64,000 bases of DNA, from assembly GCA_964211495.1 (NCBI GenBank), contig CAXORL010000005.1, positions 62,001 through 126,000 of the forward strand. The letters run 5' to 3'. Positions 1 through 8,322 of this stretch are shown here, in pieces; the first letter of the stretch is position 1, and the number at the start of each line of letters is the position of its first letter. Position numbers and translations under genes: made by a program. The DNA comes from Faucicola osloensis_B (GTDB taxonomy: Bacteria > Pseudomonadota > Gammaproteobacteria > Pseudomonadales > Moraxellaceae). The notes under the pieces are model-generated. The model did no database searches. It saw only the letters and a list, made by a program, of their open reading frames with translations, and was not told where the DNA came from.

Positions 1-1122
1 AATCATCATGAGTGCCATGAGATACACGTTGACATATGCCAGTGGCACGCCCATTTGGTTGAGCATCACAGAGGCATTCATCCCCGAGGTGCTAGGCAAC
101 ACCCAGCGCAAATACTGCAGTGGCTCAGGTAGCATTTGATACGGCCATGAAATCCCTGAGACAAACAGCATCGGCATTGAACTTGCGACCAAGATTTGCA
201 TCGCCCGTTCTCGCGCCCCAAACCACACCCCAAGTAGACAGCCCAGTGCCGTTACCGCAGGGAAAAACAGGGCAAGCAGTATCAGTGAGCCCGTCAGATT
301 TTGGTTACGGATATAATCATTGTTGGAAAATACCCAGCCATAATAAAAACAGCCGAGCACAAAACCAAAACACGCTAACCCGAAAATTCGCGCAAGCCAT
401 GTTTTCATCGAAGCGCGGTGCATGTCTTGCTCTGCCCAAGTACCCACTAGCATTGCCGTGCCCATCAAAAACATCTGCTGCAGAATCAATATCGCAACCG
501 CAGGGACAATGTAGCTGCCATAGCCTTCGGTACGGTTGTATAAGGGATTAATCGTCAGCGCAACCGGGGAAATATTGTTTTTGGCAACCGTGATATCTTG
601 CCCGATGGCGACATTTTTTTGTACTTTCGCCCCTGCGGACACGGTGCCGATGACTTCTAAAAACCCCGTTTGTACTTGTTTATTGAGCAAAAAATAGTTA
701 CCGTTGGCAAGGATACTCACCTTGGCAGGTTGTCCTGTGGTCACTTTTTGATACAGCCCTGAGGGTATCACCATGTAGCCTGCAATTTTGCCTTGCCACA
801 TCAGCTGCTTGGCACTGTTTTCATCGTTTACAATGGTGCTTTGGATGCGCGGATTGGCTTGGGCGTAGCTGATAATAGTCTGCGATAAACTTGAATGGTC
901 ATAATCCACCACTGCCACAGGAACATGACGCACCACTTCTTTTGAATACGGCCACGGGTAAAAAAAGCCATAAATAATCGGGGCTATCAGTAGCATACTG
1001 AGCACCCCTTTGTCTTGAAACACGCTGCGCCATACATGCAAAACTTGCAGCAAAAAACCGCGCTCCCAAATGTTGGCAGTTTTGCTTACGTCGACTTTGC
1101 CGGGCGTTGTCTGGGTGGGCAT
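1..1122 (-). CDS. ABC-2 type transporter permease, partial (C-terminus beyond window)
   Basis: Reading leftwards from the ATG at 1122, an open frame runs without a stop to the window edge. It has a short cytoplasmic start (MPTQTTPGK), a first membrane segment near residues 37-52 (GVLSMLLIAPIIYGFF), a long periplasmic region with the VAVVDYDHSSLS motif usual for YhhJ/YbhR-type permeases, and several later hydrophobic helices. It overlaps the preceding permease gene by an ATGA at 1119-1124, so the two are translationally coupled. The role inferred is the second membrane subunit of an efflux pump together with the HlyD and TolC-like genes upstream. The substrate is unknown. Its C-terminus and any gene following it lie outside the window. 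Confidence 0.85.
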   Translation of the reverse strand, partial: MPTQTTPGKVDVSKTANIWERGFLLQVLHVWRSVFQDKGVLSMLLIAPIIYGFFYPWPYSKEVVRHVPVAVVDYDHSSLSQTIISYAQANPRIQSTIVNDENSAKQLMWQGKIAGYMVIPSGLYQKVTTGQPAKVSILANGNYFLLNKQVQTGFLEVIGTVSAGAKVQKNVAIGQDITVAKNNISPVALTINPLYNRTEGYGSYIVPAVAILILQQMFLMGTAMLVGTWAEQDMHRASMKTWLARIFGLACFGFVLGCFYYGWVFSNNDYIRNQNLTGSLILLALFFPAVTALGCLLGVWFGARERAMQILVASSMPMLFVSGISWPYQMLPEPLQYLRWVLPSTSGMNASVMLNQMGVPLAYVNVYLMALMMI

Positions 1123-2564
1123 CAGCGTTGCCCCCATTTTTCAGGCTTCAGCAAGGCCTTTTTGGTCAACAATGCGGCTAACAACAAGGTAATCATGACG
1201 GCAATAAAAAATCCGATAAAGCTGCTATAGGCAAACGATGGCGGCGCACCCATTTGTAACTGGGTGGTTTGCAAGTTGAGATAATGGGTTAATGGCAGGG
1301 CATTTGCCCAACGCTGCGCGGCAGGACTCATCGCCAAAAATGGAAACGTCACCCCTGAAAAAGCAAATGACGGCGCTGAGATAAATCCGGTAAATGACAA
1401 GCCTTGACGATACGAAAACGTGCCTACCGTGACAATCACCCCAAGCCAAAACGACACCATCATAAACATTAAAAATATCAGATAAGTAATCGCTACAGAT
1501 GCCAAACGTATGGGGAAAATTTGCATCACCAAGGTCAATGCCACCGCCGCCCAAAGCGTATAGGCAAACATCGCCCAAATTAATTTGCCATTGAGCCCTG
1601 CGATAATCAGCGACAGTTTGGGTTTTTCGTGCCCCAATGTCACAGGATGGCTATGGTTAAAGGGGCGGTTACTGGCAAATTTGGGGGATGTTAGCGACTG
1701 ATACCACTCACCTAGCGTCTTGTCGACCAGCTCTCGCCCCACGGTTGACGCGCCAATCACCATCGACAAAATATGTAGTAAGGCTGGTACCACCGTGACT
1801 GCCAAAAATTGCTGATAATTATTGGCAGTATTAAACAGTGCCACACTTTGCGATTGTATTGGTGCATAACTGGTTTTGGTCAGGGTGACATCTTCGCCAA
1901 TGGCGACTCGCCGCTGCATCTCTGCCCCTGCCGAAAAGGTAGTGACTGCTGTCTGTACTGCTTTTTGTATCATGCCTGAATGCGTGCCATACTGAGCATT
2001 GACATTGAGTAGCAAGCGCGAGGTTTTGCCCGCCAGTAGATTGGTTGAAAAATTCTCTGGGATTTCAACCACCGCCATGACATCGGTAGTCTCGATGGCT
2101 TGCTGAGCGGCAGCGGCACTATGAAGACTTTTGACCACCGCAACCTCAGGCGTCGCATCAATATAACGGATAATCGTCGCAGATTGCGCGGAGTGGTCAT
2201 TGTCTATGACCGCAATCGGAATCCCGACTGCCATGCCTTTGCTAAAAATCCACCAGACCAAAAATATCAATACGATGGGCATCCAAAACATCAAGGAAAA
2301 ATCCCAGCGATTTTGCACCAAAAAATCCCATTCACGGCGCGCACTGTACCAAAACGCCGCAAAGAATTGCACAAAGCCTGAGCGATTATCAAACTGCGCA
2401 TACGCATGAGGCTCATGGTCATTGTCACTAGCCCTAGCCCTAGGACTGTCACTAGCACTGACACTTTCACTGGCATTTGGCACAGCGGTCGATGTCAGTG
2501 ACGCTTTAGAGCGCTTGTTTGATGTCAGTTTTGATGTCAGTCTTGATATCATGGTTGACTTCAT
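1122..2564 (-). CDS. ABC-2 type transporter permease (YbhS/YhhJ-like)
   Basis: 480 aa. After an unusual 70-residue Ser/Ala/Asp-rich N-terminus, the first membrane helix lies near residues 90-110 and is followed by a large periplasmic loop containing IAVIDNDHS. Four to five helices fill the C-terminal half, with the FSGVTFPFLAMSPAAQRWA segment typical of the ABC2_membrane_3 family. An ATG at codon 5 is an alternative start. The start overlaps the HlyD stop by 4 bases (ATGA, 2561-2564) and the end overlaps the next permease, so this is one operon. No ATPase gene is seen between the adaptor and the permeases. The DNA of the N-terminal extension contains short repeats of gatgtcagt. Confidence 0.88.
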   Translation of the reverse strand: MKSTMISRLTSKLTSNKRSKASLTSTAVPNASESVSASDSPRARASDNDHEPHAYAQFDNRSGFVQFFAAFWYSARREWDFLVQNRWDFSLMFWMPIVLIFLVWWIFSKGMAVGIPIAVIDNDHSAQSATIIRYIDATPEVAVVKSLHSAAAAQQAIETTDVMAVVEIPENFSTNLLAGKTSRLLLNVNAQYGTHSGMIQKAVQTAVTTFSAGAEMQRRVAIGEDVTLTKTSYAPIQSQSVALFNTANNYQQFLAVTVVPALLHILSMVIGASTVGRELVDKTLGEWYQSLTSPKFASNRPFNHSHPVTLGHEKPKLSLIIAGLNGKLIWAMFAYTLWAAVALTLVMQIFPIRLASVAITYLIFLMFMMVSFWLGVIVTVGTFSYRQGLSFTGFISAPSFAFSGVTFPFLAMSPAAQRWANALPLTHYLNLQTTQLQMGAPPSFAYSSFIGFFIAVMITLLLAALLTKKALLKPEKWGQR

Positions 2565-3772
2565 TGTGTTTGGATTGGCTGCTGGCTTGCCGGTATATCA
2601 ACCAATACGGTCATGCCCTGTCTTAGGCGTGTATCTGACTGGCTCGGGCGCGCACGAATCTCAAAGGTACGCATATCAAAGCCGTCTTTGCTGTTGGTCG
2701 GCCGCCACGTGGCAAAATCTGATAGTACGGAACTTGCGTACACTTTAAACACTTGGCGATAAGGCTGATTATTGACCGATAATGCAGGAACCGTACCGCT
2801 AAATTCACTACCGACTGCAAAATGGTTTAGGTTATTTTCGGTAACGTTAAGCACCACCCATTGGTCTTTGGGGTCGACAATGGTCATCAGTGGCACGCCC
2901 TGTCCCACCACTTGACCTGGTTTGACAATCACGTTGTCCACGATACCCGCAATCGGGCTTTTAAGATTGGCTTCTTCTTTGGCAACCATCGCTTCTTTAA
3001 GCTTGCCTTCTACTTGGCTGACTTGCGCTTGGGCAGCGGTTTTATCTTCACTGCGCGCGCCCGTTTTGGCTAACTCATATTGCGCTTTGGCGATTTTGGC
3101 TTTATCAACACTGGCGACATAGTTGGTATAGGCTTCGTCACGTTTTTGCCGCGACATCAAGCCTTCTGCCGCTAGGCGGTTGATACGCTCATAGGTGACT
3201 TTGGCAAGGTCAGCCGCGGATTGGGCAGCATCGTACTGGTATTTTGCCATTTCAATCTCTTGCGGTCTTGCGCCATTGTTGGCTTTATCCAGTTGGCTTT
3301 GGGCTAATTCTTTGCCTGCTTGTGCTTCTTCGACCTTGGCATTGATTTCTGGGCTATCCATATCAATCAGGCGTGTGCCGACGCTAATTTCATCGCCTTC
3401 TTTGACATAAATATTGGCAATACGACCGGCAACTTTGGCAGCGACAGGCGTTTGCTCTACTTCCATATGCCCTTGGATGGTCACAGGCTCGCTGCGCGTT
3501 TCGCGCTTGTCTTTGATTAGCCCCCACGCGACCAGTCCAATCAGCCCAAGGATAATCAAGGCTATAATGATGGTGCGAATTTTACTGGGTTTTTTGGTAG
3601 GCGGTACGTAGCGGCTATCCGTCGTAGCGGCTGACAGGCTGTCCTCTGCGTGCGGCTCATCGGCAGCTTGGGCATTCATCGCTGCATTAGCATTATCCGC
3701 AGCGCTGTCCAAAGTGTTGTCTTTAGCGTTGTCCATCGCATTGTCTGGTGTTGGGTTTTGTGGATCAGCCAT
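2561..3772 (-). CDS. HlyD-family membrane fusion protein
   Basis: 403 aa periplasmic adaptor of a tripartite efflux pump. The first 60 residues are an Asn/Ala/Asp-rich cytoplasmic stretch; a single membrane anchor lies near residues 66-86 (IIIALIILGLIGLVAWGLI). A biotinyl-lipoyl-like half follows (PVAAKVAGRIANIYVKEGDE), then a long alpha-hairpin coiled coil (about 130-260), the second lipoyl half (KSPIAGIVDNVIVKPGQVV) and a beta-barrel domain. It lies 46 bp downstream of the TolC-like gene and overlaps the next permease by 4 bases. Family knowledge places it between the inner-membrane permeases and the outer-membrane channel. It resembles YbhG/EmrA; the substrate cannot be read from the sequence. 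Confidence 0.9.
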   Translation of the reverse strand: MADPQNPTPDNAMDNAKDNTLDSAADNANAAMNAQAADEPHAEDSLSAATTDSRYVPPTKKPSKIRTIIIALIILGLIGLVAWGLIKDKRETRSEPVTIQGHMEVEQTPVAAKVAGRIANIYVKEGDEISVGTRLIDMDSPEINAKVEEAQAGKELAQSQLDKANNGARPQEIEMAKYQYDAAQSAADLAKVTYERINRLAAEGLMSRQKRDEAYTNYVASVDKAKIAKAQYELAKTGARSEDKTAAQAQVSQVEGKLKEAMVAKEEANLKSPIAGIVDNVIVKPGQVVGQGVPLMTIVDPKDQWVVLNVTENNLNHFAVGSEFSGTVPALSVNNQPYRQVFKVYASSVLSDFATWRPTNSKDGFDMRTFEIRARPSQSDTRLRQGMTVLVDIPASQQPIQTQ

Positions 3773-3818
3773 ACGGTAAGCCTACTGGTGAAATAAAGAC
3801 ACGGGTTAAAATAATTGA

Positions 3819-5816
3819 TTAGTTCTTACGATGTTCAAAATAAATCGCGGGTAGCTTGACGTCCGCTGCCTGCATATAACGGTTAAACTCTAGGGGCGTA
3901 CCGCAGCTTTGCATCAAGTCTGCCATTGCCTGCACATAATCATTTGCTGCTTTGGCTTGCTCGGTTTTGGCTTTTTCCAAATTGGCTTCGGCTTGCATCA
4001 CTTCTACGGCCGTGTTGACGCCTTCTTTAAAGCCTAGCTGACGAAAGCGCAGCATCTCACTGGCAAGCTCAATATTGGTATTTAAGGCAATAAAATTATC
4101 GCGTGCATTGTTGACTGTTTGCCAATTTTTTTCTACCAATAACATAATATTATCACTGACATCCACTTGGCTAAATTCGGCTTGATGCAGCTTGGCAAGG
4201 CTCGATTGGGTACTGGTACGGCGATCTACCCCACCCCACAATTTCCAGTTGGCAGACACCCCAGCAATCCAATTTGGGTCAGCGTCGATTTCAGAGCGAC
4301 CAAAGACGGTGACATTGGGCTTGTAGGCGGATTCACTAAATTCATGCAGCGCTTTGGCTTGGTTGTACTTGGCGGCGACCTTATCAAAACCTGGATGATG
4401 CATTTTAGCCTGCTGCTGAAAATAACTCAGTGGCGGCAACGGCTTGGTGGATACAAATAAAGGCGATGTTGGTTTGATAAAATACGGCGTCCGCAGTAAC
4501 CGCTGTAATGCGGTCATGGCAAGCTCAGCATCGTTCAGCGCTTTGCTATTTTCGTATTCGGCATCGGCTAAGGCTTTTTTGGCTTCCAAACGCTCGACTT
4601 TTGAAATCAGCCCCACATCTAGTGCGCGCTGTGCGGCATGGTCGGTGGCACGAATCGCATTGAGCGCATCGGCGCGTAGATAAGCTGCCATGATGGCAAG
4701 TTGGGTTTGAAAATAGCGTTTGGTAAGCGTGGTGTATTGTTCATCCAGTGACAAATCAGCATCGGCACGGCTTTCATCGGTCATACCATTGAGCAAACTG
4801 GTCACTGCTTCGGTTTTGTGTCCGTTATAGGCAGACCACAGCACGGTGACATTTGCGCCTGTTCTATTTTTATCGACATTGACAGGGATGCTATTGGGAA
4901 TCGGGTCGGTGATTAAGCCACCGATATCTACTGGCGTGGCAGGCAGTGGCAAGGTGATGGGCAAATTGCCAATATTGTTATTGACTGCGTTGTCTATGGC
5001 ATTGGCTAGGTTGTTTTTAATGCCCGTGGTATCTATATTGTCATCCACATGTACATGCGTGGCACTGGCACCCAGATACACAATTGGTTTGTTTAAGCCT
5101 TTGGTCGACTCAGCTCGCAGCTCATTACTCACGATTGCTGCATTGTCTGCCGCGACTTTGGGTGATACTTTGACTAGGTACTGCTGCGCTTGTGCCAGTG
5201 TCAAATTACTGGGCACATCTAGGCCATAACTTGGCGGATAAGGCACCCCATTATTGATAGTAGGATCGTAGCTGAGCCCAGCCGCTTTGCCACCTTTGAC
5301 TTCATTGGCGCGGGTCGCGGTTTTTTTCAATGGCGTGTCTGCTGATGGTACGTCCCTGACCGGGCTAGCATTGAGCACAGGCTCAGGATTGGGCGGGGTA
5401 TTGATTACCGGCGTAAACTCTGCGGTGTCGCCACTGGTACTGGGCTGCAATCTGCTAGTGGGCTTTATAGTTGCCGCTGCTGGTGTGTTTTTAGCCAATG
5501 TTTTAACAGAATTTTTAGCCGATGTTTTAGCTGATGTTTTAACAGGCGGCTTGTTAGCATTTTTAGTGGGGCTACTGGCTGTTTTGATGGTTTTTGTCGT
5601 GGTCGTGGTTGTGGTTTTTGTTGTAGTTTTTGTCGAGGTCGTTTTGGTAGTACTGGGTTTGGTGACCGTAGTCGCAGCAGTCGCAGCCAAAGATAAGGAC
5701 AAATTCAACGAAACCATTGCCACCGTAAACGCAGACAGGGTAAGCACGCGTGATAGTGGCTGCGGAGGATGGCTTACTGGGTAAGTCGATGGTTTGATGG
5801 ATTGATGTAATTTCAT
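3819..5816 (-). CDS. TolC-family outer membrane efflux protein with Thr/Lys-rich N-terminal extension
   Basis: About 665 aa from the ATG at 5816. The same frame extends to a TTG at 5861, but the ATG directly precedes the likely signal peptide (hydrophobic core VLTLSAFTVAMVSLNLSLSLA), so I prefer it. The mature protein begins with a low-complexity Thr/Lys stretch (TTKTTTKTTTTTTTKT) and a Lys/Ala/Pro-rich linker, giving roughly 150 residues before the outer membrane efflux domain (starting near SNLTLAQAQQYL). Typical TolC homologues are about 450-500 aa, so the extension explains the excess. Repeated long helices and the C-terminal LEKAKTEQAKAANDYVQAM helix fit the family. It is the first gene of the operon with HlyD and two permeases and should supply the outer-membrane duct. 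Confidence 0.87.
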   Translation of the reverse strand: MKLHQSIKPSTYPVSHPPQPLSRVLTLSAFTVAMVSLNLSLSLAATAATTVTKPSTTKTTSTKTTTKTTTTTTTKTIKTASSPTKNANKPPVKTSAKTSAKNSVKTLAKNTPAAATIKPTSRLQPSTSGDTAEFTPVINTPPNPEPVLNASPVRDVPSADTPLKKTATRANEVKGGKAAGLSYDPTINNGVPYPPSYGLDVPSNLTLAQAQQYLVKVSPKVAADNAAIVSNELRAESTKGLNKPIVYLGASATHVHVDDNIDTTGIKNNLANAIDNAVNNNIGNLPITLPLPATPVDIGGLITDPIPNSIPVNVDKNRTGANVTVLWSAYNGHKTEAVTSLLNGMTDESRADADLSLDEQYTTLTKRYFQTQLAIMAAYLRADALNAIRATDHAAQRALDVGLISKVERLEAKKALADAEYENSKALNDAELAMTALQRLLRTPYFIKPTSPLFVSTKPLPPLSYFQQQAKMHHPGFDKVAAKYNQAKALHEFSESAYKPNVTVFGRSEIDADPNWIAGVSANWKLWGGVDRRTSTQSSLAKLHQAEFSQVDVSDNIMLLVEKNWQTVNNARDNFIALNTNIELASEMLRFRQLGFKEGVNTAVEVMQAEANLEKAKTEQAKAANDYVQAMADLMQSCGTPLEFNRYMQAADVKLPAIYFEHRKN

Positions 5817-6439
5817 ACGACTCGCTAATAACTTGCCTATGGCTTTGCCGCAACATAACAACCCCGCAAGCCGTCAACTACCCTAGTAACTGATGCGGTC
5901 GCTGTTACAATGCCCGTATTACCAAAAAACTGTCTTATTAAAAAACTGTCTTATTAAATAATGCCTAATTAAATAATAATGAAATACCAAAGTGAGCACT
6001 AACTGTCAGTTTGAATATTAACTAAAGTATGAGATTGTAAAAAGAAAAAAATGACCCGTCAATCTACACTTGTCATATTAACAATATTGTAGTTCTTTTA
6101 AAAATATGGCTCATTAAGCCTCACATCATTACTGTTTATTTTTATTTAACAAAGTAAAAATATTTCTTAATCCAAGTAGTCACACAAATCAAACAAGTTA
6201 GCTTACCGCTGTCATTTAGGCATGCTAAAATTCTTAAAAAAAATCCTAGTTTGTACAAGGGATTTTAAACTTTGCCAAATCATACCTAACAATCGCGTTG
6301 CGTTTTAACAAAAAAAACACAACACCACTGCTTAACTCATTTAGCCGCCCACGTCCTTGTTTGCTACACTACAATACTAGGCGTTATTTAAAAAACTTGA
6401 TTTAAAAACTTGGTGCCATGCTAGATAAGGAAAGAAACG
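5817..6439. other. AT-rich intergenic region between divergent genes
   Basis: About 620 bp separate the efflux operon (leftward) from the lipoprotein gene (rightward). No convincing coding region is seen. It holds a perfect 16-bp tandem duplication (5924-5955), a hairpin with an eight-base A run on its left flank (6236-6266), which would act as a terminator only on the minus strand, and a possible -10 box TACAAT at 6370-6375 for the rightward gene. The promoters of both flanking genes must lie here, but no strong -35/-10 pair stands out. Confidence 0.6.
5924..5955. repeat. Perfect 16-bp tandem duplication
   Basis: The unit aaaaaactgtcttatt occurs twice head to tail (5924-5939, 5940-5955), upstream of the TolC-like gene. 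It looks like a recent slippage or duplication event and could alter promoter spacing. Confidence 0.85.
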
Positions 6440-6961
6440 ATGCTAAAAGCAACGATGCTAAAATTTAGTCATTTATTGAGGCATTTATTGATGGTTGCCA
6501 TGTTCGCCGTTACTTTATTAGCATGTTCAGTGCCTTCTATGCAGCAAAGTTCAAATCCAACTACTACATCTGAGTCAAAGCCTGCTGTTCCAACTTATAC
6601 AACGACGAGTTATGTGCTGGCAGAACCATTGCCAAATAAGAAATTAAAAATCTCAATTACGGCAAAAGACCAAGATTTGTATATTACCAATTGTAATGCC
6701 TACATTGGTATTAATTTATTTGATAAAGCCAATCCGCAAAACAATTGGGGTGAAGTGACAAACTCTTGTCGCTCACAAGATTTAATTATCCCACAGGGTG
6801 CGACCCTAACCTTTGAACGACAAATCACTGAGAGCCATTTTCCGATCAATCTAAATGGCACTTACCGAGTAGGTACCGCACTTAGCTACAATCCCAATCT
6901 AAAAAATAGTGAAATCGCTGAAGACCTTCGACTAAGTAATCCAGTTAAACTTATACCTTAA
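6440..6961 (+). CDS. Putative lipoprotein of unknown function
   Basis: 173 aa. A good Shine-Dalgarno sequence (aaggaaa) lies about 7 bases before the ATG. The N-terminus has a positively charged stretch, a hydrophobic core (LLMVAMFAVTL) and a lipobox LLAC, so it should be cleaved and lipidated at the cysteine near residue 29. The mature part starts with a Ser/Thr-rich linker and is predicted mostly beta (residues 50-170), with two further cysteines (TNCNAYIG, TNSCRSQD) that might form a disulfide. I do not recognise the family. Its stop codon overlaps the first base of the rarA start (TAATG), so the two may be cotranscribed. Confidence 0.8.
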   Translation: MLKATMLKFSHLLRHLLMVAMFAVTLLACSVPSMQQSSNPTTTSESKPAVPTYTTTSYVLAEPLPNKKLKISITAKDQDLYITNCNAYIGINLFDKANPQNNWGEVTNSCRSQDLIIPQGATLTFERQITESHFPINLNGTYRVGTALSYNPNLKNSEIAEDLRLSNPVKLIP

Positions 6962-8247
6962 TGATGAATCAAATCGCTCAAATCCCCCTTGCCCAACGTG
7001 TCCGCCCAAAATCGCTTGACGAGGTAATCGGACAAACCCATTTGCTCGGTGTCAATGCGCCGATTCGCCGTATTGTTGAGCAAGGTTACTTGCCCTCGAT
7101 TATTTTGCATGGGGAAGCAGGCATTGGCAAAACCACCCTAGCCATGCTATTAGCCGATGCAGTGGGTCGTCCTTTTCGCCCGCTCTCGGCTATCAATGCA
7201 GGGGTCAAAGAGCTGCGTGAAGTACTGGCAAAAGATGACGGCTTGTTTGGCGAGCCGCCGGTAGTATTTGTTGATGAGATTCATCGGTTTAACAAAGCCC
7301 AGCAAGACGCACTCCTCGGCGCGGTTGAGTCTGGGGATATTACTTTAATTGGTGCGACCACCGAAAACCCCTCGTTTAGTGTCAACAATGCGCTATTGTC
7401 CCGTTGTCAAGTGTATCGGCTCAACCCCTTGAGCGAAGATGAAATCAGCCAAGTACTACAACGTGCCATTGACGATGATGCAGTTTTTAAACAATTTAAA
7501 ATTGAAATACAATCAAGCCAAGCGATTTTTGCGCTATCGCAAGGCGATGCGCGTAAGGCGTTAAATTTACTTGAACTCGCCATTCAATCAAGCCCCAATT
7601 TTAAGCAAGGCAGTCAGTCACCGATTGTGGTGACTGATGACAATGTCATCTCGGTCGCAGGTGCAAGCCTGGTACGCTACGACAAATCGGGTGATGGCCA
7701 TTATGACCTAGTGTCAGCGATGATTAAGTCAGTCCGCGGCAGTGACCCTGATGCGGCACTGTATTGGATGGCGCGGATGCTGACAGCGGGCGAAGACCCT
7801 GCCTTTATTGCGCGGCGGTTGGTGATTTTGGCAAGTGAAGATATCGGACTTGCCAATCCCAATGCGTTACTACTTGCCGATACCGCCCTGCGAAGCGTGC
7901 AGAGCATCGGTATGCCTGAAGCGCGGATTATTTTGGGGCAAGTGGTGGTGTATTTGGCGACATCGCCGAAGTCCAATTCTAGTTATCAAGCCATCAATAA
8001 AGCGATGCGGCTGGCTGAAAATGACCAATCCCCTGTACCGCTACATTTGCGTAATGGCGTCACCAAGCTAATGCGTGCCGAAGGTTATGGCGCCAATTAT
8101 GTCTATCCGCATGACTACCCCAACCATTACCACCCACAGCAGTATCTACCCGATAATTTGCTGGGCATACGGCTGTTTGACTTTGCTGATAATGCCAAAG
8201 AACAGCAAACCTATGCCTTTATACAGTGGTTAAAGGGCAGTGGTTAA
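6961..8247 (+). CDS. rarA: Replication-associated recombination protein A (RarA/MgsA AAA+ ATPase)
   Basis: 428 aa, close to the 447 aa of E. coli RarA. Walker A GEAGIGKT is at residues 51-58 and Walker B VVFVDEIHRF at 101-110, followed by the sensor 1 segment GATTENPSF and the C-terminal tetramerisation region (YDKSGDGHYDLVSAMIKSVRGSDPDAALYW), which is very characteristic. The protein acts at stalled replication forks together with SSB and RecA-type pathways. Translation may start at 6961 or at the next codon (ATG ATG). The start overlaps the stop of the upstream lipoprotein gene by one base. Degenerate short repeats begin at its stop codon. Confidence 0.95.
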   Translation: MMNQIAQIPLAQRVRPKSLDEVIGQTHLLGVNAPIRRIVEQGYLPSIILHGEAGIGKTTLAMLLADAVGRPFRPLSAINAGVKELREVLAKDDGLFGEPPVVFVDEIHRFNKAQQDALLGAVESGDITLIGATTENPSFSVNNALLSRCQVYRLNPLSEDEISQVLQRAIDDDAVFKQFKIEIQSSQAIFALSQGDARKALNLLELAIQSSPNFKQGSQSPIVVTDDNVISVAGASLVRYDKSGDGHYDLVSAMIKSVRGSDPDAALYWMARMLTAGEDPAFIARRLVILASEDIGLANPNALLLADTALRSVQSIGMPEARIILGQVVVYLATSPKSNSSYQAINKAMRLAENDQSPVPLHLRNGVTKLMRAEGYGANYVYPHDYPNHYHPQQYLPDNLLGIRLFDFADNAKEQQTYAFIQWLKGSG

Positions 8248-8322
8248 AAAGCAGCGGCTAAAGGGCAATCTTTGAAAAGCGAGCGGTGACTAAAGAGCGA
8301 TGATTAAAGCGCGGCGGCTAAA
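8226..8322. repeat. Degenerate 14-18 bp tandem repeats after rarA
   Basis: Around seven imperfect units of the form gcggctaaagggca / gtggttaaaaagca run from the rarA 3' end into the 3' end of the convergent BLUF gene. They therefore encode the last residues of both proteins. Confidence 0.6.

Noticed and set aside
120..551. Plus-strand frame of 143 codons at the left edge
   Set aside because: Antisense to the partial ABC permease, whose translation gives a clear family match.
5287..5784. Plus-strand frame coding a Val-rich hydrophobic protein
   Set aside because: It is the antisense of the Thr/Lys repeats (act/aaa codons read as gtt/ttt) of the TolC-like gene; no ribosome site.
5817..5861. 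TTG start at 5861 for the TolC-like protein
   Set aside because: The ATG at 5816 lies directly before the signal peptide; the extra 15 residues add nothing recognisable.
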